NCBI GenBank assembly: GCA_021324015.1
Contig: JAJPJX010000050.1
Location: forward strand, 103,715 to 167,714
Reading direction: 5' to 3'
Origin: Solibacteraceae bacterium
Lineage (GTDB): Bacteria > Acidobacteriota > Terriglobia > Bryobacterales > Bryobacteraceae
DNA length: 64,000 nucleotides
This document shows positions 9,017-19,167 of this stretch, in pieces. Numbering within the stretch: position 1 is the first letter of the stretch; every line of letters starts with the position of its first letter. The notes under the pieces are model-generated. The model was given only the letters and a program-made list of their open reading frames with translations. It had not been told where the DNA came from and searched no databases. Made by a program: the position numbers and the translations under genes.

Positions 9017-10534
9017 CTACCCGAACCACCGGAAGTGCCTCCAAAACAGGTCCCAGGGCTGGCGGGGGCGGCGGCACACGAAAATGTCTGTGCGGTCCCC
9101 GATGGCGCTGTTCCTGATCCCGAAGGGCATCTGGATCGACCCGGCCAGCTCGCAAGACTGGAAAATCGCTTCCAGATCACGGCGGCGAAAACCGGCCGCG
9201 ATCACCGTCTGCGGCGGCGGATCGCCATAACCCCGCAGCCAGTGTGAGTTCGACCCGCTGATCGCCTCCGGCAGACCCCAGGCGCGGCCGTAGAGGTTGA
9301 TCGCGCCGGCCTCGCCGGCGTCCCCCGCCAGAATGCCCAATGCGGCGCTCTCCCCGGCCAGTGAATCCCGAACGCGCGCCACCGCCTGCGCCATTTCGGG
9401 CCAGCCGATCTCTTCGTTGAAGTTGTCGTTGAGCGCGTTTGTCGCCCTCCACCAACCGGAATTTAATGGCGCCACCGGCAGAACCACTACTGCCACCAAC
9501 ATGCCGCTGGTAGCCAGCATTCCCCAAACGATTCCGCGCGCGCGGCGGGCCTTCGCGGCCGGGAGCCTGCCGACCTGCCGTTCGCCCCAAACGGCTCCCG
9601 CGGCAAGCAGCATCGGGTAAGCTGGCGCAAGATAATAGTCGCGGCCTTTCGCCACCAGAAACAGCGCCAGCGGGATCACAAACATCCAGCCGATCATGCG
9701 ATAGCGCTTTGCCTCGCGTGCGCCGAACAGCCAGTACAATCCCGCGAGCCACAGCGGCAGGGTGACGACGTTCGCACATTTCCAAAGCTGGGCCAATAAG
9801 AAGCCATCGGTTCGGCCCAGGCGCACATCGCGGGCATGGATGCTCCTCAGGAAATCCAGCGAGATGAAATGGTGCTGCACTTGCCAGATGACGTTGGGTA
9901 AGAAGATCAGGACGGCGACAGCGGCTCCGCACCACAGCCATTTACTTGCCAGATCCCTGCGTGCGTCCGTCAAGAGTACTCCGCCGGCCATGCCCGCCAG
10001 GAAAAACGCCACCGTGTACTTGGTGATCAGCCCGAGTCCGGCCACAACCCCAATGGCTAACCACCAGCGCGGATCCTCCGACTTGAGCAGGCGGATCGTG
10101 AAATAGGCGGCCAACACCCACCACAGATGGTCGAAGGAGACGTATTGGAACATCGCCCCCGAGGCAAATGCAACCGGCGCCGTGGCGGCCGCCCATGCGG
10201 CCACCAGTTGGGCCGGCCTTCCGCCGCCGAGTTCGCGAGCCATCAAACCGGCCAGCACTATGGCGATCCCCTGCGCCGCTGCCGCGAAAAAGCGAAGACC
10301 GGTCAGCGATGCTCCGAACAGCGTCAGCGACAATCGCGCGATGAAGGGAGTGAGGGGCGGATAGGCTACGTAACCCCAACTGAGATAACGGGCGTCGTCG
10401 ATCGTCGCGAGCTCATCACGGTGGAATCCGTACTGGCCGTTCGTCAACGTGTGCAGAAGCACCAGGAAGAGGGCGGACAAAACCAGGATGCCAAGATCCG
10501 TCGAGGCAATCTTCCAGACGCGCGCCAGCCGCAT
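9017..10534 (-). CDS. Membrane glycosyltransferase, family 39 / PMT_2 type
   Basis: A 505-aa integral membrane protein with about ten hydrophobic segments over residues ~15-370. It resembles ArnT/PMT-type enzymes that use polyprenyl-phosphate sugars to glycosylate proteins or lipids on the periplasmic side. The first periplasmic loop has the acidic motif HRDELATIDDARYLSWG, equivalent to the catalytic DE region of GT39/83 enzymes, followed by YPPLTPFIARLS. The C-terminal ~130 residues are soluble. The gene stands alone on the minus strand. Acceptor and donor are unknown. Confidence 0.85.
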   Translation of the reverse strand: MRLARVWKIASTDLGILVLSALFLVLLHTLTNGQYGFHRDELATIDDARYLSWGYVAYPPLTPFIARLSLTLFGASLTGLRFFAAAAQGIAIVLAGLMARELGGGRPAQLVAAWAAATAPVAFASGAMFQYVSFDHLWWVLAAYFTIRLLKSEDPRWWLAIGVVAGLGLITKYTVAFFLAGMAGGVLLTDARRDLASKWLWCGAAVAVLIFLPNVIWQVQHHFISLDFLRSIHARDVRLGRTDGFLLAQLWKCANVVTLPLWLAGLYWLFGAREAKRYRMIGWMFVIPLALFLVAKGRDYYLAPAYPMLLAAGAVWGERQVGRLPAAKARRARGIVWGMLATSGMLVAVVVLPVAPLNSGWWRATNALNDNFNEEIGWPEMAQAVARVRDSLAGESAALGILAGDAGEAGAINLYGRAWGLPEAISGSNSHWLRGYGDPPPQTVIAAGFRRRDLEAIFQSCELAGSIQMPFGIRNSAIGDRTDIFVCRRPRQPWDLFWRHFRWFG

Positions 10535-10616
10535 TGGCTTGCTTCCGCTTCGGAGTCGGAGGACATTTTAGCAAATGGCATTTCCGGCCGCCGCGTGCTG
10601 GTATACTCTCTGAGCG

Positions 10617-12416
10617 ATGACGAGCACTGCCTGGCGCCTCTCCGCCTGCTGCGCCCTGGCCGTTTGGCCGGCTGCCGCACAGGTTACCTTCCCCGCCCCG
10701 CGGCCTCCGAGCAACGATATCCGGATCGAGAACCACGTGCCGGTGCGCATGCGCGACGGCGTGGTGCTCTACGCGGACGTGTACCGCCCGGTCAAGCAGG
10801 GCCGGTACCCGGTGCTGGTGTCGCGTACACCTTACAGCACCGAACGTTTCCCGGATGCCTATGCCGCGGCGGTGTTTTTCGCCAGGCGGGGGTACGTGTT
10901 CGTATTCCAGGATGTGCGCGGCCGCCACGAATCCGATGGCAAATGGGATCCGTTCCGCAATGAACAGGAGGACGGGTACGACACCGTCGAGTGGGCCGCC
11001 GCGCAGCCCTGGTCCAACGGCAAGGTGGGCATGGAAGGCGCCTCCTATCTGGGGTTTGTGCAGTGGCAGGCCGCCGTGAAGGCCCCGCCCCATCTGGTAG
11101 CTATTTTCCCGAACCTGGCTTCCACCAGCATCTACCACGATACGATCACCTTCAACGGCGGATTCCGGCTGTCGCTGGCATTCGGCTGGGGGCCGGTGCG
11201 GCAGGAGTCCCGCATCATGCAGAACCCCGGCGTGCATACCATGGGAGACGGCATCGAGGAGTTGAGCTTTGACAAGATCCTCTGGCACCTGCCCCTGAAC
11301 GACATGCAGCGGCTGGCGGGCCGAAACGCGCAGTTTTACCGGGACTGGCTGGCCCACCCAGATTACGACGACTACTGGAAGCCGCTCAGCGTGGAAGACC
11401 GCTTCGAGTCGATCGCAATTCCCGTGCACACCTTCGGCGGCTGGTACGACATCCTGGCGCAAGGCACTCTGCACGGCTTCGAGGGGATGAGCCACAAAGG
11501 AAAAACCACCCTGGCGCGGGAGCAGAGCAAGATGGTGATCGGTCCCTGGGGCCACGGCGCGACGCGCAAGTACGGGGATATCGATTTCGGCGAGCAGGCC
11601 ATGGTGGACGCCCACGCGCTGGAACTGCACTGGTACGATTACTGGCTCAAAGGCATCGACAACGGCGTTCCGCAGGATCCGCCGGTGCGGCTTTTCGTGA
11701 TGGGAAGGAACCAGTGGCGCGCCGAGAAGGAATTTCCGCTCTCGCGCGCCGAGTACCGCAAGCTATATCTCCATAGCGGTGGGAACGCCAACAGCGAGCG
11801 CGGCGACGGGCAACTCTCCTGGAACGAGCCGGCCGCCGGCGCGCACCCCGATCATTACCGCTACGATCCGGACTTGCCGGTCCCTAGCGTGGGAGGCAGC
11901 AACTGCTGCGGCACCCCCACGCCCGCCGGCCCGGTGGACCAGCGCGTGGTGGAGCGCCGCCACGACGTCCTGGTCTACACCTCCGACTATCTGGCCGAGG
12001 AGCTGGAAGTGACCGGTCCGCTGAAGCTGGTGCTGTATGCCTCCTCCGACGCGCCGGACACCGATTTCATCGCCAAGCTCGTGGATGTCTATCCGGATGG
12101 GCGGGCCATCAACCTGGCCGAAGGCATCGTCCGCGCCCGCTATCGCGAAAGCCTCAGCCGGCCTCGGCCGCTGGAACCCGGCAAAGTCTATGCCTTCGAG
12201 ATCGACATGCTGGCCACCAGCAACGTGTTCCTCAAGGGGCATCGCATCCGCGTGGACGTCACCAGCAGCCACTTCCCGCAGTTCGATCGCAATCCCAATA
12301 CCGGCGAACCGTTCGGCGCCAGCGCCCGGGTGCGGGTGGCCGCGCAGACCGTGGAGCATTCCCGCGTCTACCCGTCACACATCCTGCTGCCTGTGATTCC
12401 GGTGACCCGGCCTTAG
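10617..12416 (+). CDS. Secreted CocE/NonD-family hydrolase (X-Pro dipeptidyl-peptidase S15 fold)
   Basis: A 599-aa exported serine hydrolase. The signal peptide spans ~1-21 (ends PAAAQ). The S15 alpha/beta-hydrolase core begins at RMRDGVVLYADVYRP; the nucleophile elbow GASYLG gives S143. Asp and His candidates are in FGGWYDILAQG and GPWGHGATRKYG. The C-terminal X-Pro dipeptidyl-peptidase beta-sandwich domain starts near residue 400 (DVLVYTSDYLAEELEVTGP). Members cleave amides, esters (cocaine esterase, glutaryl-7-ACA acylase) or X-Pro dipeptides; the substrate here is not predictable. The enolase-superfamily gene follows 34 nt downstream on the same strand. Confidence 0.9.
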   Translation: MTSTAWRLSACCALAVWPAAAQVTFPAPRPPSNDIRIENHVPVRMRDGVVLYADVYRPVKQGRYPVLVSRTPYSTERFPDAYAAAVFFARRGYVFVFQDVRGRHESDGKWDPFRNEQEDGYDTVEWAAAQPWSNGKVGMEGASYLGFVQWQAAVKAPPHLVAIFPNLASTSIYHDTITFNGGFRLSLAFGWGPVRQESRIMQNPGVHTMGDGIEELSFDKILWHLPLNDMQRLAGRNAQFYRDWLAHPDYDDYWKPLSVEDRFESIAIPVHTFGGWYDILAQGTLHGFEGMSHKGKTTLAREQSKMVIGPWGHGATRKYGDIDFGEQAMVDAHALELHWYDYWLKGIDNGVPQDPPVRLFVMGRNQWRAEKEFPLSRAEYRKLYLHSGGNANSERGDGQLSWNEPAAGAHPDHYRYDPDLPVPSVGGSNCCGTPTPAGPVDQRVVERRHDVLVYTSDYLAEELEVTGPLKLVLYASSDAPDTDFIAKLVDVYPDGRAINLAEGIVRARYRESLSRPRPLEPGKVYAFEIDMLATSNVFLKGHRIRVDVTSSHFPQFDRNPNTGEPFGASARVRVAAQTVEHSRVYPSHILLPVIPVTRP

Positions 12417-12450
12417 CCCGAGGCTTCCGTTCAGGTAATCTACGGGTTGA

Positions 12451-13566
12451 ATGCGTATCATCCGGATCGAAACCTTTGCGGTCATCGTGCCGATGCAGCC
12501 CGGTACGGTGCACAGCCCCGCCTACGAGGACAGTTGCCACCAGTTTGACTGGAAGGGCAAGTTCTTCGCCGATGTTCCCAAGTACATCTACAAAGTCTGG
12601 GCCGATGACGGGAGCTTCGGCCTCGGCGAATCCTACCGCGAAGTCTCCGAAGAACTCATCCAGCGCAACATCCGGCTGCTGCTCGGCCAGGACCCCATGA
12701 AGATGAACCTCCGCCAGCTTCCCATCCCGCCGGGCCGGGAGTACGACGGCTTCGAGGTGGCGATCTACGACCTGGTGGCCGGCAAACTCGGGGTCCCTGT
12801 CTATACCTTGCTCGGCGGCGCGTGCCGCGATCGAGTTCGCGTGGACTACTGGACCGGCCGCCGCACACCCTCGGAAGCCGCGGCAATTGCCGGCATGGCG
12901 AAGGAGAGGGGATTCCGGGGTCTGAAGATGAAGTGCGCCCTGGAAGACCCGAACGTCGAGCGCGTCGAAGAGATTGCAGCGCGCTGCGGCCCCGATTTCG
13001 AGATCGTGCTCGACCCCAACCAGCGCTTCGAGCACCCCGCCCACGCTCTACGAATCGCCCGCCGCGTGGAGAAATACAAAGTCACGTTCGAGGACCCGGT
13101 ACCGCGCTGGAACCTCGACTGGTATCGGCTGCTGCGCGAGAAGACCTCGGTGCCCATCGCTCTCCACGTACACCTGCCCTACGCCGCTCACGGCCAGAGC
13201 ATCCGGGAAATGATCGCCGCCATCAAGCTCGAGGCGGTCGATATCTTCAACCTGGGCGGTGGTCTGGCCAGCTTCGTCAAGATGGCCGATATCGCCGATG
13301 CAGCCGGCATTCCGGTCTGGCACGGCACGGAGGTGGACCTCGGCATCCTGGATGCTTCGTATCTGCACGCCTGCGCGGCCGCGCCCGCCTGCACGCTGCC
13401 CAGCGACATTATCGGCAACTTCCTCCGCGAGGACGACCTGATCGCCGAGCCGCTCCGCTACGACCAGGGGTTTGCCCTGGTGCCGCAAACGCCTGGCTTG
13501 GGGGTCACGCTGGACGAAGACGCTCTGGCCCGCTACACCCTGGAACGGCGGGTCTACCCGCAGTAG
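12451..13566 (+). CDS. Mandelate racemase/muconate lactonizing enzyme family protein (enolase superfamily)
   Basis: A 371-aa cytosolic enolase-superfamily enzyme that abstracts the alpha-proton of a carboxylate substrate; many relatives dehydrate sugar acids. An N-terminal capping domain is followed by the (beta/alpha)7 barrel with the KxK-type catalytic motif GLKMKCA. Metal ligands are expected in VLDPNQRFE and VTFEDPVPRW, and the last barrel strands carry FNLGGGLASF and VWHGTEVDLG. Possible substrates are acid sugars, consistent with the sugar-catabolic surroundings, but the specificity is open. It converges on the ADOP permease with only 2 nt between the stops. Confidence 0.87.
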   Translation: MRIIRIETFAVIVPMQPGTVHSPAYEDSCHQFDWKGKFFADVPKYIYKVWADDGSFGLGESYREVSEELIQRNIRLLLGQDPMKMNLRQLPIPPGREYDGFEVAIYDLVAGKLGVPVYTLLGGACRDRVRVDYWTGRRTPSEAAAIAGMAKERGFRGLKMKCALEDPNVERVEEIAARCGPDFEIVLDPNQRFEHPAHALRIARRVEKYKVTFEDPVPRWNLDWYRLLREKTSVPIALHVHLPYAAHGQSIREMIAAIKLEAVDIFNLGGGLASFVKMADIADAAGIPVWHGTEVDLGILDASYLHACAAAPACTLPSDIIGNFLREDDLIAEPLRYDQGFALVPQTPGLGVTLDEDALARYTLERRVYPQ

Positions 13567-13568
13567 GG

Positions 13569-16007
13569 TCACTCATACCGCAGGGCCACCATCGGATCGA
13601 CCTTCGTGGCCCGGTAAGCCGGGATGTAACAGGCCAGCAGGGCAACGCAGCCCAAAATCCCGCCTACCATAGCGATGGTCACCGGGTCGCGCGCGCCGAC
13701 GCCGAACAGCAGCGACGCCATCCACCGCGTCAACCCGAGCGCTCCCCCGAGCCCCAGGACCAGCCCGGCGCCGGTCGTGAGCATCCCGCCGCGCAAGACC
13801 AGCCCCAGCAGATTGGCCGTGCCTGCTCCCAGCGCCGCGCGGATACCGAGTTCGTGCGTCCGCTGGGCCACCGAATACGAAATCACGCCGTAGATGCCCA
13901 CCGCCGCAAGCAGCATAGCAATTCCCGCGAACACGCCCAGCAGGATGGACTCCAGCCGGTCGGGCGCCATCGACTCGGACTTCATTTGATCCAGTGTCTT
14001 CACGTCCGTGAGAGGCTGATCCTTATCGATGCTCCACACCGCGTGGCGAATTGCCCGCTCCAACCTGGTCGGGTCCATGGCCGCGCGCACCACCAGAGCC
14101 TGGTAAAAGACGGGGCTTTGTTCGTTGGATACATACATGCCCGGGTTGTCGCTTTTGTCGCTCAGGCTGTTGACCCTTTCATCCCCCACCACGCCGACCA
14201 CTTCCCAGGGAATCTCCGGGCCCAATTGCGTTTTTCCGGGCACGATTTCCTGAACCAGAATCCGCTGGCCCAGCGGCTCCTGGTCGGCAAAGTACTTTCT
14301 GGCCATGGTCTCGTTGATTACCGTAGCCGGCGGCGCTCCCTTCCCGTCGCTGCGGCCCAGCAGGCGGCCCTTCTTCAGGCGCATGCCCAGCGCCCGGAAG
14401 TAGTTCGGACTCACCATCTTGAAAAAACAGGCCTGGCGGTTGGCGCGATCCACCAGGGGGCGGCTCGCGATCTGAAAAGGCATGCCATAGCCCCACCCAT
14501 CCAGCGGCAAGGCTGAGGTCAAGGCCACGTCGCGCACTCCCGGTACGGATTCCACACTGCTCGCGATCTGCCGCAGGTAGGTAGTGAGTTGCGTGGGATT
14601 GGAAAAGCGTTTGTCCGGGATCGGCAGGCCCGCCGTGAGGACATTGGTGGAATCGAATCCGGGATCCACGTGCAGGATCGCGAAAAAGCTGCGCATGAGC
14701 AGTCCGGCGCCGGCAAGCAGTACGAATGCCAGGGCGACCTCCGCCACCACCAGGGCGCCTCGGATCCGCTGGCCGAAGGCGCCCGCGCTGCTGCCCCGTC
14801 CGCCCTCCTTCAGCGAACCAGCCAGGTTGGCGCGTGTGGCGTGAAGAGCCGGCGCCAATCCAAATAGCAGGCCCGTGAGCACCGACAACGCCAGGGCGAA
14901 CACCAGCACTCGGCCGTCCATGGTGACGTTGGCCTCCGGCGGCAAGGTGTAGCGCGGCACCGCCGCGCGCAGTCCGGCCATCGTGGCATACCCCAGCCCC
15001 ACCCCGAACACGCCGCCGCAAACCGATAACAGCACGCTTTCGGTCAAAAACTGGCGCACCAGCCGCCATCGCCCCGCCCCCAGCGAAGAGCGAATGGCCA
15101 CCTCGCGTTCCCGCACCGTCCCGCGCGCCAGCGTGAGGTTGGCGAGATTTGCGCAGCCGATCAACAGCACCATGCCCACGGCCGCCAGCAGCACTTGCAG
15201 ATACGTCCGCACCTGCCGGCCGACCAGGACTTCAGAGAAGCGGTCTATGCTGACGCCCCATCCTTTGTTCGAGTCGGGGTAATCGTGCGCAATGCGGGCG
15301 CCGATGGCATCCATCTGCGCGCGCGCCTGTTCCAGGGTGACGCCCCGCTTCAGCTTCGCAAACGCCCCGAACCAGTGAAAATTGCGCGTCATGTTCTGCG
15401 GCTCGAAGGCCAGCGGACGCCAGATCTGGGAGTACCACCGGTCAAACACGCCGCCGCCCGGCAGAACGCCGATTACCGTGTGGGGCACGCCGTCGAGAAG
15501 GATCGTGCGCCCGATCACCTTGGGATCCGCGCCAAACTGCGACTTCCACAGCGCGTTACTGAGAATGGCGACGTCCTCCTTGCCCGGCTGGTCCTCGCCA
15601 TCCGCAAACGTCCTGCCCATCGCCGCCTTGACGCCAAAGATGTCAAAGTAGTGCGCTGACACCCGGGAGCCACGCAACTGGATCGGCTCGTTGACGCCGG
15701 TGAGGGTCACCGAACCGCCGGTTTTGGCTGCCATATATTCGAAGACCGTGTTCTCTTTTCGCCAGTCCAGGTAGTTCAGGGTCGAAATGCCGTTCCGGCC
15801 TCCCCCCGGCGGCTTTTCCAGGACCTGCACGATGCGGTCGGCGTCGGCGTAGGGAAGCGGCTTCAGCAAGGCGCCGTCCACAAAACTGAAAATCGCGGTT
15901 GTCCCGCCGATGCCGATCGCCATCGTGGCCACGGCCACAATGGTGAAACCCGGGCTTTTCAGAAGCGTCCGGAATCCGTAGCGCACATCTTGAAACAATT
16001 CGTTCAA
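13569..16007 (-). CDS. ADOP-type ABC transporter permease (MacB/FtsX family)
   Basis: An 812-aa permease of the acidobacterial duplicated type, with two MacB-like periplasmic core/FtsX units. The N-terminus MNELFQDVRYGFRTLLKSPG is the family's characteristic opening. I placed the start at a TTG (16007) with GGAGG six nt upstream. The open frame extends another 110 codons, but that extension is low-complexity and not family-like. TM helices lie near residues 20-40, ~270-430 (three helices) and ~690-800 (three). As in other ADOP genes, no ATPase subunit is adjacent. The substrate is unknown; macrolide or peptide export is the usual guess for this family. Confidence 0.9.
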   Translation of the reverse strand: MNELFQDVRYGFRTLLKSPGFTIVAVATMAIGIGGTTAIFSFVDGALLKPLPYADADRIVQVLEKPPGGGRNGISTLNYLDWRKENTVFEYMAAKTGGSVTLTGVNEPIQLRGSRVSAHYFDIFGVKAAMGRTFADGEDQPGKEDVAILSNALWKSQFGADPKVIGRTILLDGVPHTVIGVLPGGGVFDRWYSQIWRPLAFEPQNMTRNFHWFGAFAKLKRGVTLEQARAQMDAIGARIAHDYPDSNKGWGVSIDRFSEVLVGRQVRTYLQVLLAAVGMVLLIGCANLANLTLARGTVREREVAIRSSLGAGRWRLVRQFLTESVLLSVCGGVFGVGLGYATMAGLRAAVPRYTLPPEANVTMDGRVLVFALALSVLTGLLFGLAPALHATRANLAGSLKEGGRGSSAGAFGQRIRGALVVAEVALAFVLLAGAGLLMRSFFAILHVDPGFDSTNVLTAGLPIPDKRFSNPTQLTTYLRQIASSVESVPGVRDVALTSALPLDGWGYGMPFQIASRPLVDRANRQACFFKMVSPNYFRALGMRLKKGRLLGRSDGKGAPPATVINETMARKYFADQEPLGQRILVQEIVPGKTQLGPEIPWEVVGVVGDERVNSLSDKSDNPGMYVSNEQSPVFYQALVVRAAMDPTRLERAIRHAVWSIDKDQPLTDVKTLDQMKSESMAPDRLESILLGVFAGIAMLLAAVGIYGVISYSVAQRTHELGIRAALGAGTANLLGLVLRGGMLTTGAGLVLGLGGALGLTRWMASLLFGVGARDPVTIAMVGGILGCVALLACYIPAYRATKVDPMVALRYE

Positions 16008-16177
16008 GTCCAGCCTCCTGCGTGGGACGTCGTAAGGTATATACGAAGGAAAGCCGGAAACGTTCCGAAACCGCCCGGAGAAATCCGGCCCATGGCGAAT
16101 CCAAGCCCAAAACAGCGGTGCCAGAACCGCCGCAGGCCTGAGGATTCGCCAGCCCGAAAGGGCGTCAGAACATAGCC

Positions 16178-16198
16178 CACCGCGCAGACCGCGCGGTG
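16178..16198 (-). terminator. Perfect 8-bp hairpin downstream of the GH106-like gene
   Basis: CACCGCGC at 16178-16185 and GCGCGGTG at 16191-16198 form a perfect stem with a 5-nt loop. It lies 60-80 nt beyond the stop of the minus-strand rhamnosidase-like gene, within the 250-nt stretch before the ADOP start. There is no U-run, so intrinsic termination is uncertain. I see no gene in the remainder of this stretch. Confidence 0.35.
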
Positions 16199-16257
16199 CC
16201 GGCAGCAAAGAGGAGGGAGCTCTGGCAAGGGCGGAAGAGCCATTCCTCAGATCGGCC

Positions 16258-19092
16258 CTAACGCCTGCGCTCGCCTCCTTTGGCAGGTTGCTGTTCGAGT
16301 TCCACGGGGCCAAGCAAGCCGGAGGGCAGTGGCTCATTCTTCACGAACTCCTTCTCCCGCGGTTTCGGGATCTTTGTCCCGTAGGTGGCTTCAATCTCGC
16401 TGTAGTCTTTGGTAGGCTGCCTCAGCACCGCATTGATCAGAAGGTTCGTCACGTCGATGCGCACGGCGTTGCTGCCCAGGTGCAGCGACCGGGTAATGTC
16501 CACCACGTACGGGCGTTTCCAGGCAACCCCGTCGTTCTGTCCGTTCACCCAGACTTCCGCCGTGTTCTTCACGTCGCCCATATTCAGAAGCACTCGCGTG
16601 CCCGGCGCAAGATAGGCAGCCGGAACGTCGATGGCGGTCTCGTAGGTTCCCCGGCCCGAGAAGTAGCGGGCGTCCGGAAACTCGGTCCACGACTTCAGTC
16701 GCCGCATTTCCACCGGCTGAGCGCCGCTGCTTTCCCAGCGCAGTTTCCAGGAGTTCGTAAAGGGTATCGGAGCTTCGAGCGGCTTCGCCGCAGGAGGCGC
16801 CGCCGTCGGGGGTGCCCGATGCTCGCGGCCGAATACCACAAAGGCCGAATCATAGGACTCGAGAGCGAGATCCACGGCCGTCCGGCCGCCCTCATAATGA
16901 AAACCGCCAGCCACCGAAATGCGCCCGCTCATGGGGTCCCAGATTTCCGGTGTCCGAGCGCCCGCCCGGAAACTGACGCGCAGTTCGCGTTTGGCGGTCG
17001 TGAAGTTGGCGAGGAAATAGATGTCGTGGTCTGCGCCTCGGCGATGCACGAAGCCCATCTCCGGCAAGCCCCCGGCGGCGGAAATATCCGGGGGCTCGGC
17101 CTGTTCCAGCGCTTTTTTCAAGCTCTCTCTCTCGTCCTTCGCGAACAGCGAACGCCCCCTGCCCACACGGCGCACCTCGAGCGGCTTCGATTCGTCCATT
17201 CCGCCGTACAACTCGGCGCGCAGCGCGTTGAAGCGCGCGGCGTTCCGGTCGCGGTCGCGATAGGCGTAAGCGAGCTTCGGGATTTCGAGCGTCGTGATTA
17301 CGGTCCCTCCGCTCCGGCAGAATTCGGCAATGCGCTCCAGGTCGGACAGGGGCAGACCCCTCACCCCGGGAAGAATCACGATCGGGTAGCTTGCCTCGCC
17401 GATCCGGAACCTGCCGTGTTCGGCCGTGCCCGTCGCCGCCAGCACCGAATGATCGATGCCGTCCAGGGAATAGCCGCTCGTGATGACCGTGTTTACCAGC
17501 TCGGAGGTGTAATCGTAGACTCCGTTGGGAATTCCCATGTCTGCCATGCGCCGCTGGTGGCGGTCCAGCTTTCTTTCCACCCACCACGCCAGCGGTAGGG
17601 CGCCCGGCGCGTGCTCGGCGTAAACATCGCCCTCCGGCAGATAAACCAGCACGTCCGCCACCGGCGACCCCTGCGCAAGCAGGTAGCTCGCGCGGTGGAC
17701 ATAACTGGTCAGGTAGTGAAAGTACGGCCACCAGGTCTGGTGCTCGGTGAACATCGTCCCCGCGTAGTATCCCCAGCCGGGAACGCCCGCCGCGGGCGGC
17801 GAGTAGGCATACCCGTGCGCCACGATCCGGTTGGCGCCCGAAACAAAAATGGCGTCGGTCGTGCGTTTCAGGTCCTCCAGGGTCTCGTCGTAGCGCGAGG
17901 GCTGCGTCAGCCACGTGTAGGCTTCGTCGCTGATGATCGGATGGTTGAAAAAGTGCGCCGCCGAGCTGGTCCAGCGCACCATATTGAACTCCTTCCAGTC
18001 ATACTCTTCCCCCATGGGGAAGTCCGTGAACGAGTAACTGGCCTGCGTAACCGGAGGCTCGCCGTAGGATTCGGACTGGAATCGGAAACCGTGCGCGTGA
18101 CACCAGTCGCTGATGGTCTTGAGATAATTCTGGTTGGCCAGTTCGGAGACCGTCTCCCAATAGTCGTAACGGATGTGCGGCGTATCGGGCTGCTGGCGGA
18201 ACAGCGCAGCCAGGTGCGGGCGCAGGTCGTAGCCGCGCCGCCTCCGGAACTCGTCCGGAAAGCTGGACGTCCAGCAGGTGCCGTACACTTCGAAACTGGG
18301 CGAATACATAGCCCGAATGCGGCCTTTGCCGGCCTCGGCCAGCTTTTCGCAGACGGTCTTCAGATACAGCTCGACCGCGCGCTTGTCGAGATGATCGATG
18401 ACGTTCCCGCCGGCGCCCGCCGCGGCGTAGGCCACCTTGTGGCGCGCCAGCGTGGGCCCTTCGAGGAACGTCATCATTTGCCACTCCCCGGCCGGCGCCA
18501 CGAATGTCACGGAATCGGCGGCCCCCTGCCCCGTCAACTCGACAGGAGCGGCGGCCGAAGCGGGATCCCGCGGCACAAGCTGCACGGAGACAACCCGCGC
18601 GTCGGCCGGGCGGCGGAGCGGCAGCGTAATCTTTTCGCCCGGGGCGCCGCGGACCTCGGTGGTTTCGGCATAGATGCGTTCCGGCGAGAGTTCGGGCGGG
18701 ATCTGCGGCCCGCCGTACGGCCAGCCGGTCCCCATCACCAAATCGGCCGACAGGCCCATCTCGTTCGCCGTGGTGAGAGCGTAGCCGAGCGTGTCCAGGA
18801 ACTCGGGGGAAAGGTAGTTCTGGTTGTGAATCCCCTTCGCGGGATTTTCCACTTCGTAGGGGTACAACGGATAGATGAGGACGCCGCCGATGCCGGCGCT
18901 CTTGAGTACGCCGAGTTCCCGGCGGATCTCGGGTCTTGTCCACGCCGGACCGAAGATCCACCAGTAGGTGGCCATCCTTCGATCATTCGGCGGATGGGCA
19001 AAGCCGGCCGCCAGGGGGTCCACGGCGAAGGCCGGAGAAGCCCACAAGAACGCGAGGTAAACGAGGGGAGACAGCCCGGTGCGTAGCGTCAT
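16258..19092 (-). CDS. Secreted glycoside hydrolase, GH106-like (alpha-L-rhamnosidase type)
   Basis: A 944-aa exported protein. A signal peptide covers ~1-23 (ends SPAFA). The mature N-terminus FAHPPNDRRMATYWWIFG and the following TRPEIRRELGVLKSAGIGGVLIYPLY match the opening of GH106-type hydrolases. There an (alpha/beta)8 catalytic barrel is followed by beta-sandwich domains; the C-terminal galactose-binding-like domain is seen at ~830-920 (GTYETAIDVPAAYLAPGTRVLLNMGDVKNTAEVWVNG). GH106 enzymes remove alpha-L-rhamnose from pectic and other plant glycans. It lies 75 nt downstream of, and is co-directional with, the chimeric sugar-binding regulator. The rhamnosidase specificity is inferred from the family only. 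Confidence 0.8.
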   Translation of the reverse strand: MTLRTGLSPLVYLAFLWASPAFAVDPLAAGFAHPPNDRRMATYWWIFGPAWTRPEIRRELGVLKSAGIGGVLIYPLYPYEVENPAKGIHNQNYLSPEFLDTLGYALTTANEMGLSADLVMGTGWPYGGPQIPPELSPERIYAETTEVRGAPGEKITLPLRRPADARVVSVQLVPRDPASAAAPVELTGQGAADSVTFVAPAGEWQMMTFLEGPTLARHKVAYAAAGAGGNVIDHLDKRAVELYLKTVCEKLAEAGKGRIRAMYSPSFEVYGTCWTSSFPDEFRRRRGYDLRPHLAALFRQQPDTPHIRYDYWETVSELANQNYLKTISDWCHAHGFRFQSESYGEPPVTQASYSFTDFPMGEEYDWKEFNMVRWTSSAAHFFNHPIISDEAYTWLTQPSRYDETLEDLKRTTDAIFVSGANRIVAHGYAYSPPAAGVPGWGYYAGTMFTEHQTWWPYFHYLTSYVHRASYLLAQGSPVADVLVYLPEGDVYAEHAPGALPLAWWVERKLDRHQRRMADMGIPNGVYDYTSELVNTVITSGYSLDGIDHSVLAATGTAEHGRFRIGEASYPIVILPGVRGLPLSDLERIAEFCRSGGTVITTLEIPKLAYAYRDRDRNAARFNALRAELYGGMDESKPLEVRRVGRGRSLFAKDERESLKKALEQAEPPDISAAGGLPEMGFVHRRGADHDIYFLANFTTAKRELRVSFRAGARTPEIWDPMSGRISVAGGFHYEGGRTAVDLALESYDSAFVVFGREHRAPPTAAPPAAKPLEAPIPFTNSWKLRWESSGAQPVEMRRLKSWTEFPDARYFSGRGTYETAIDVPAAYLAPGTRVLLNMGDVKNTAEVWVNGQNDGVAWKRPYVVDITRSLHLGSNAVRIDVTNLLINAVLRQPTKDYSEIEATYGTKIPKPREKEFVKNEPLPSGLLGPVELEQQPAKGGERRR

Positions 19093-19167
19093 GGCAGTTT
19101 GTGTTCACATACCAAACACTCCGGCTCGGCATGGCACTGGTACAACTACACCCGAAGCGCGTGCCTG

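Noticed and set aside
13569..16007. ADOP permease as a MacB ATPase-permease fusion
   Set aside because: No Walker A/B ABC ATPase sequence is present; both halves are permease/periplasmic-core units.
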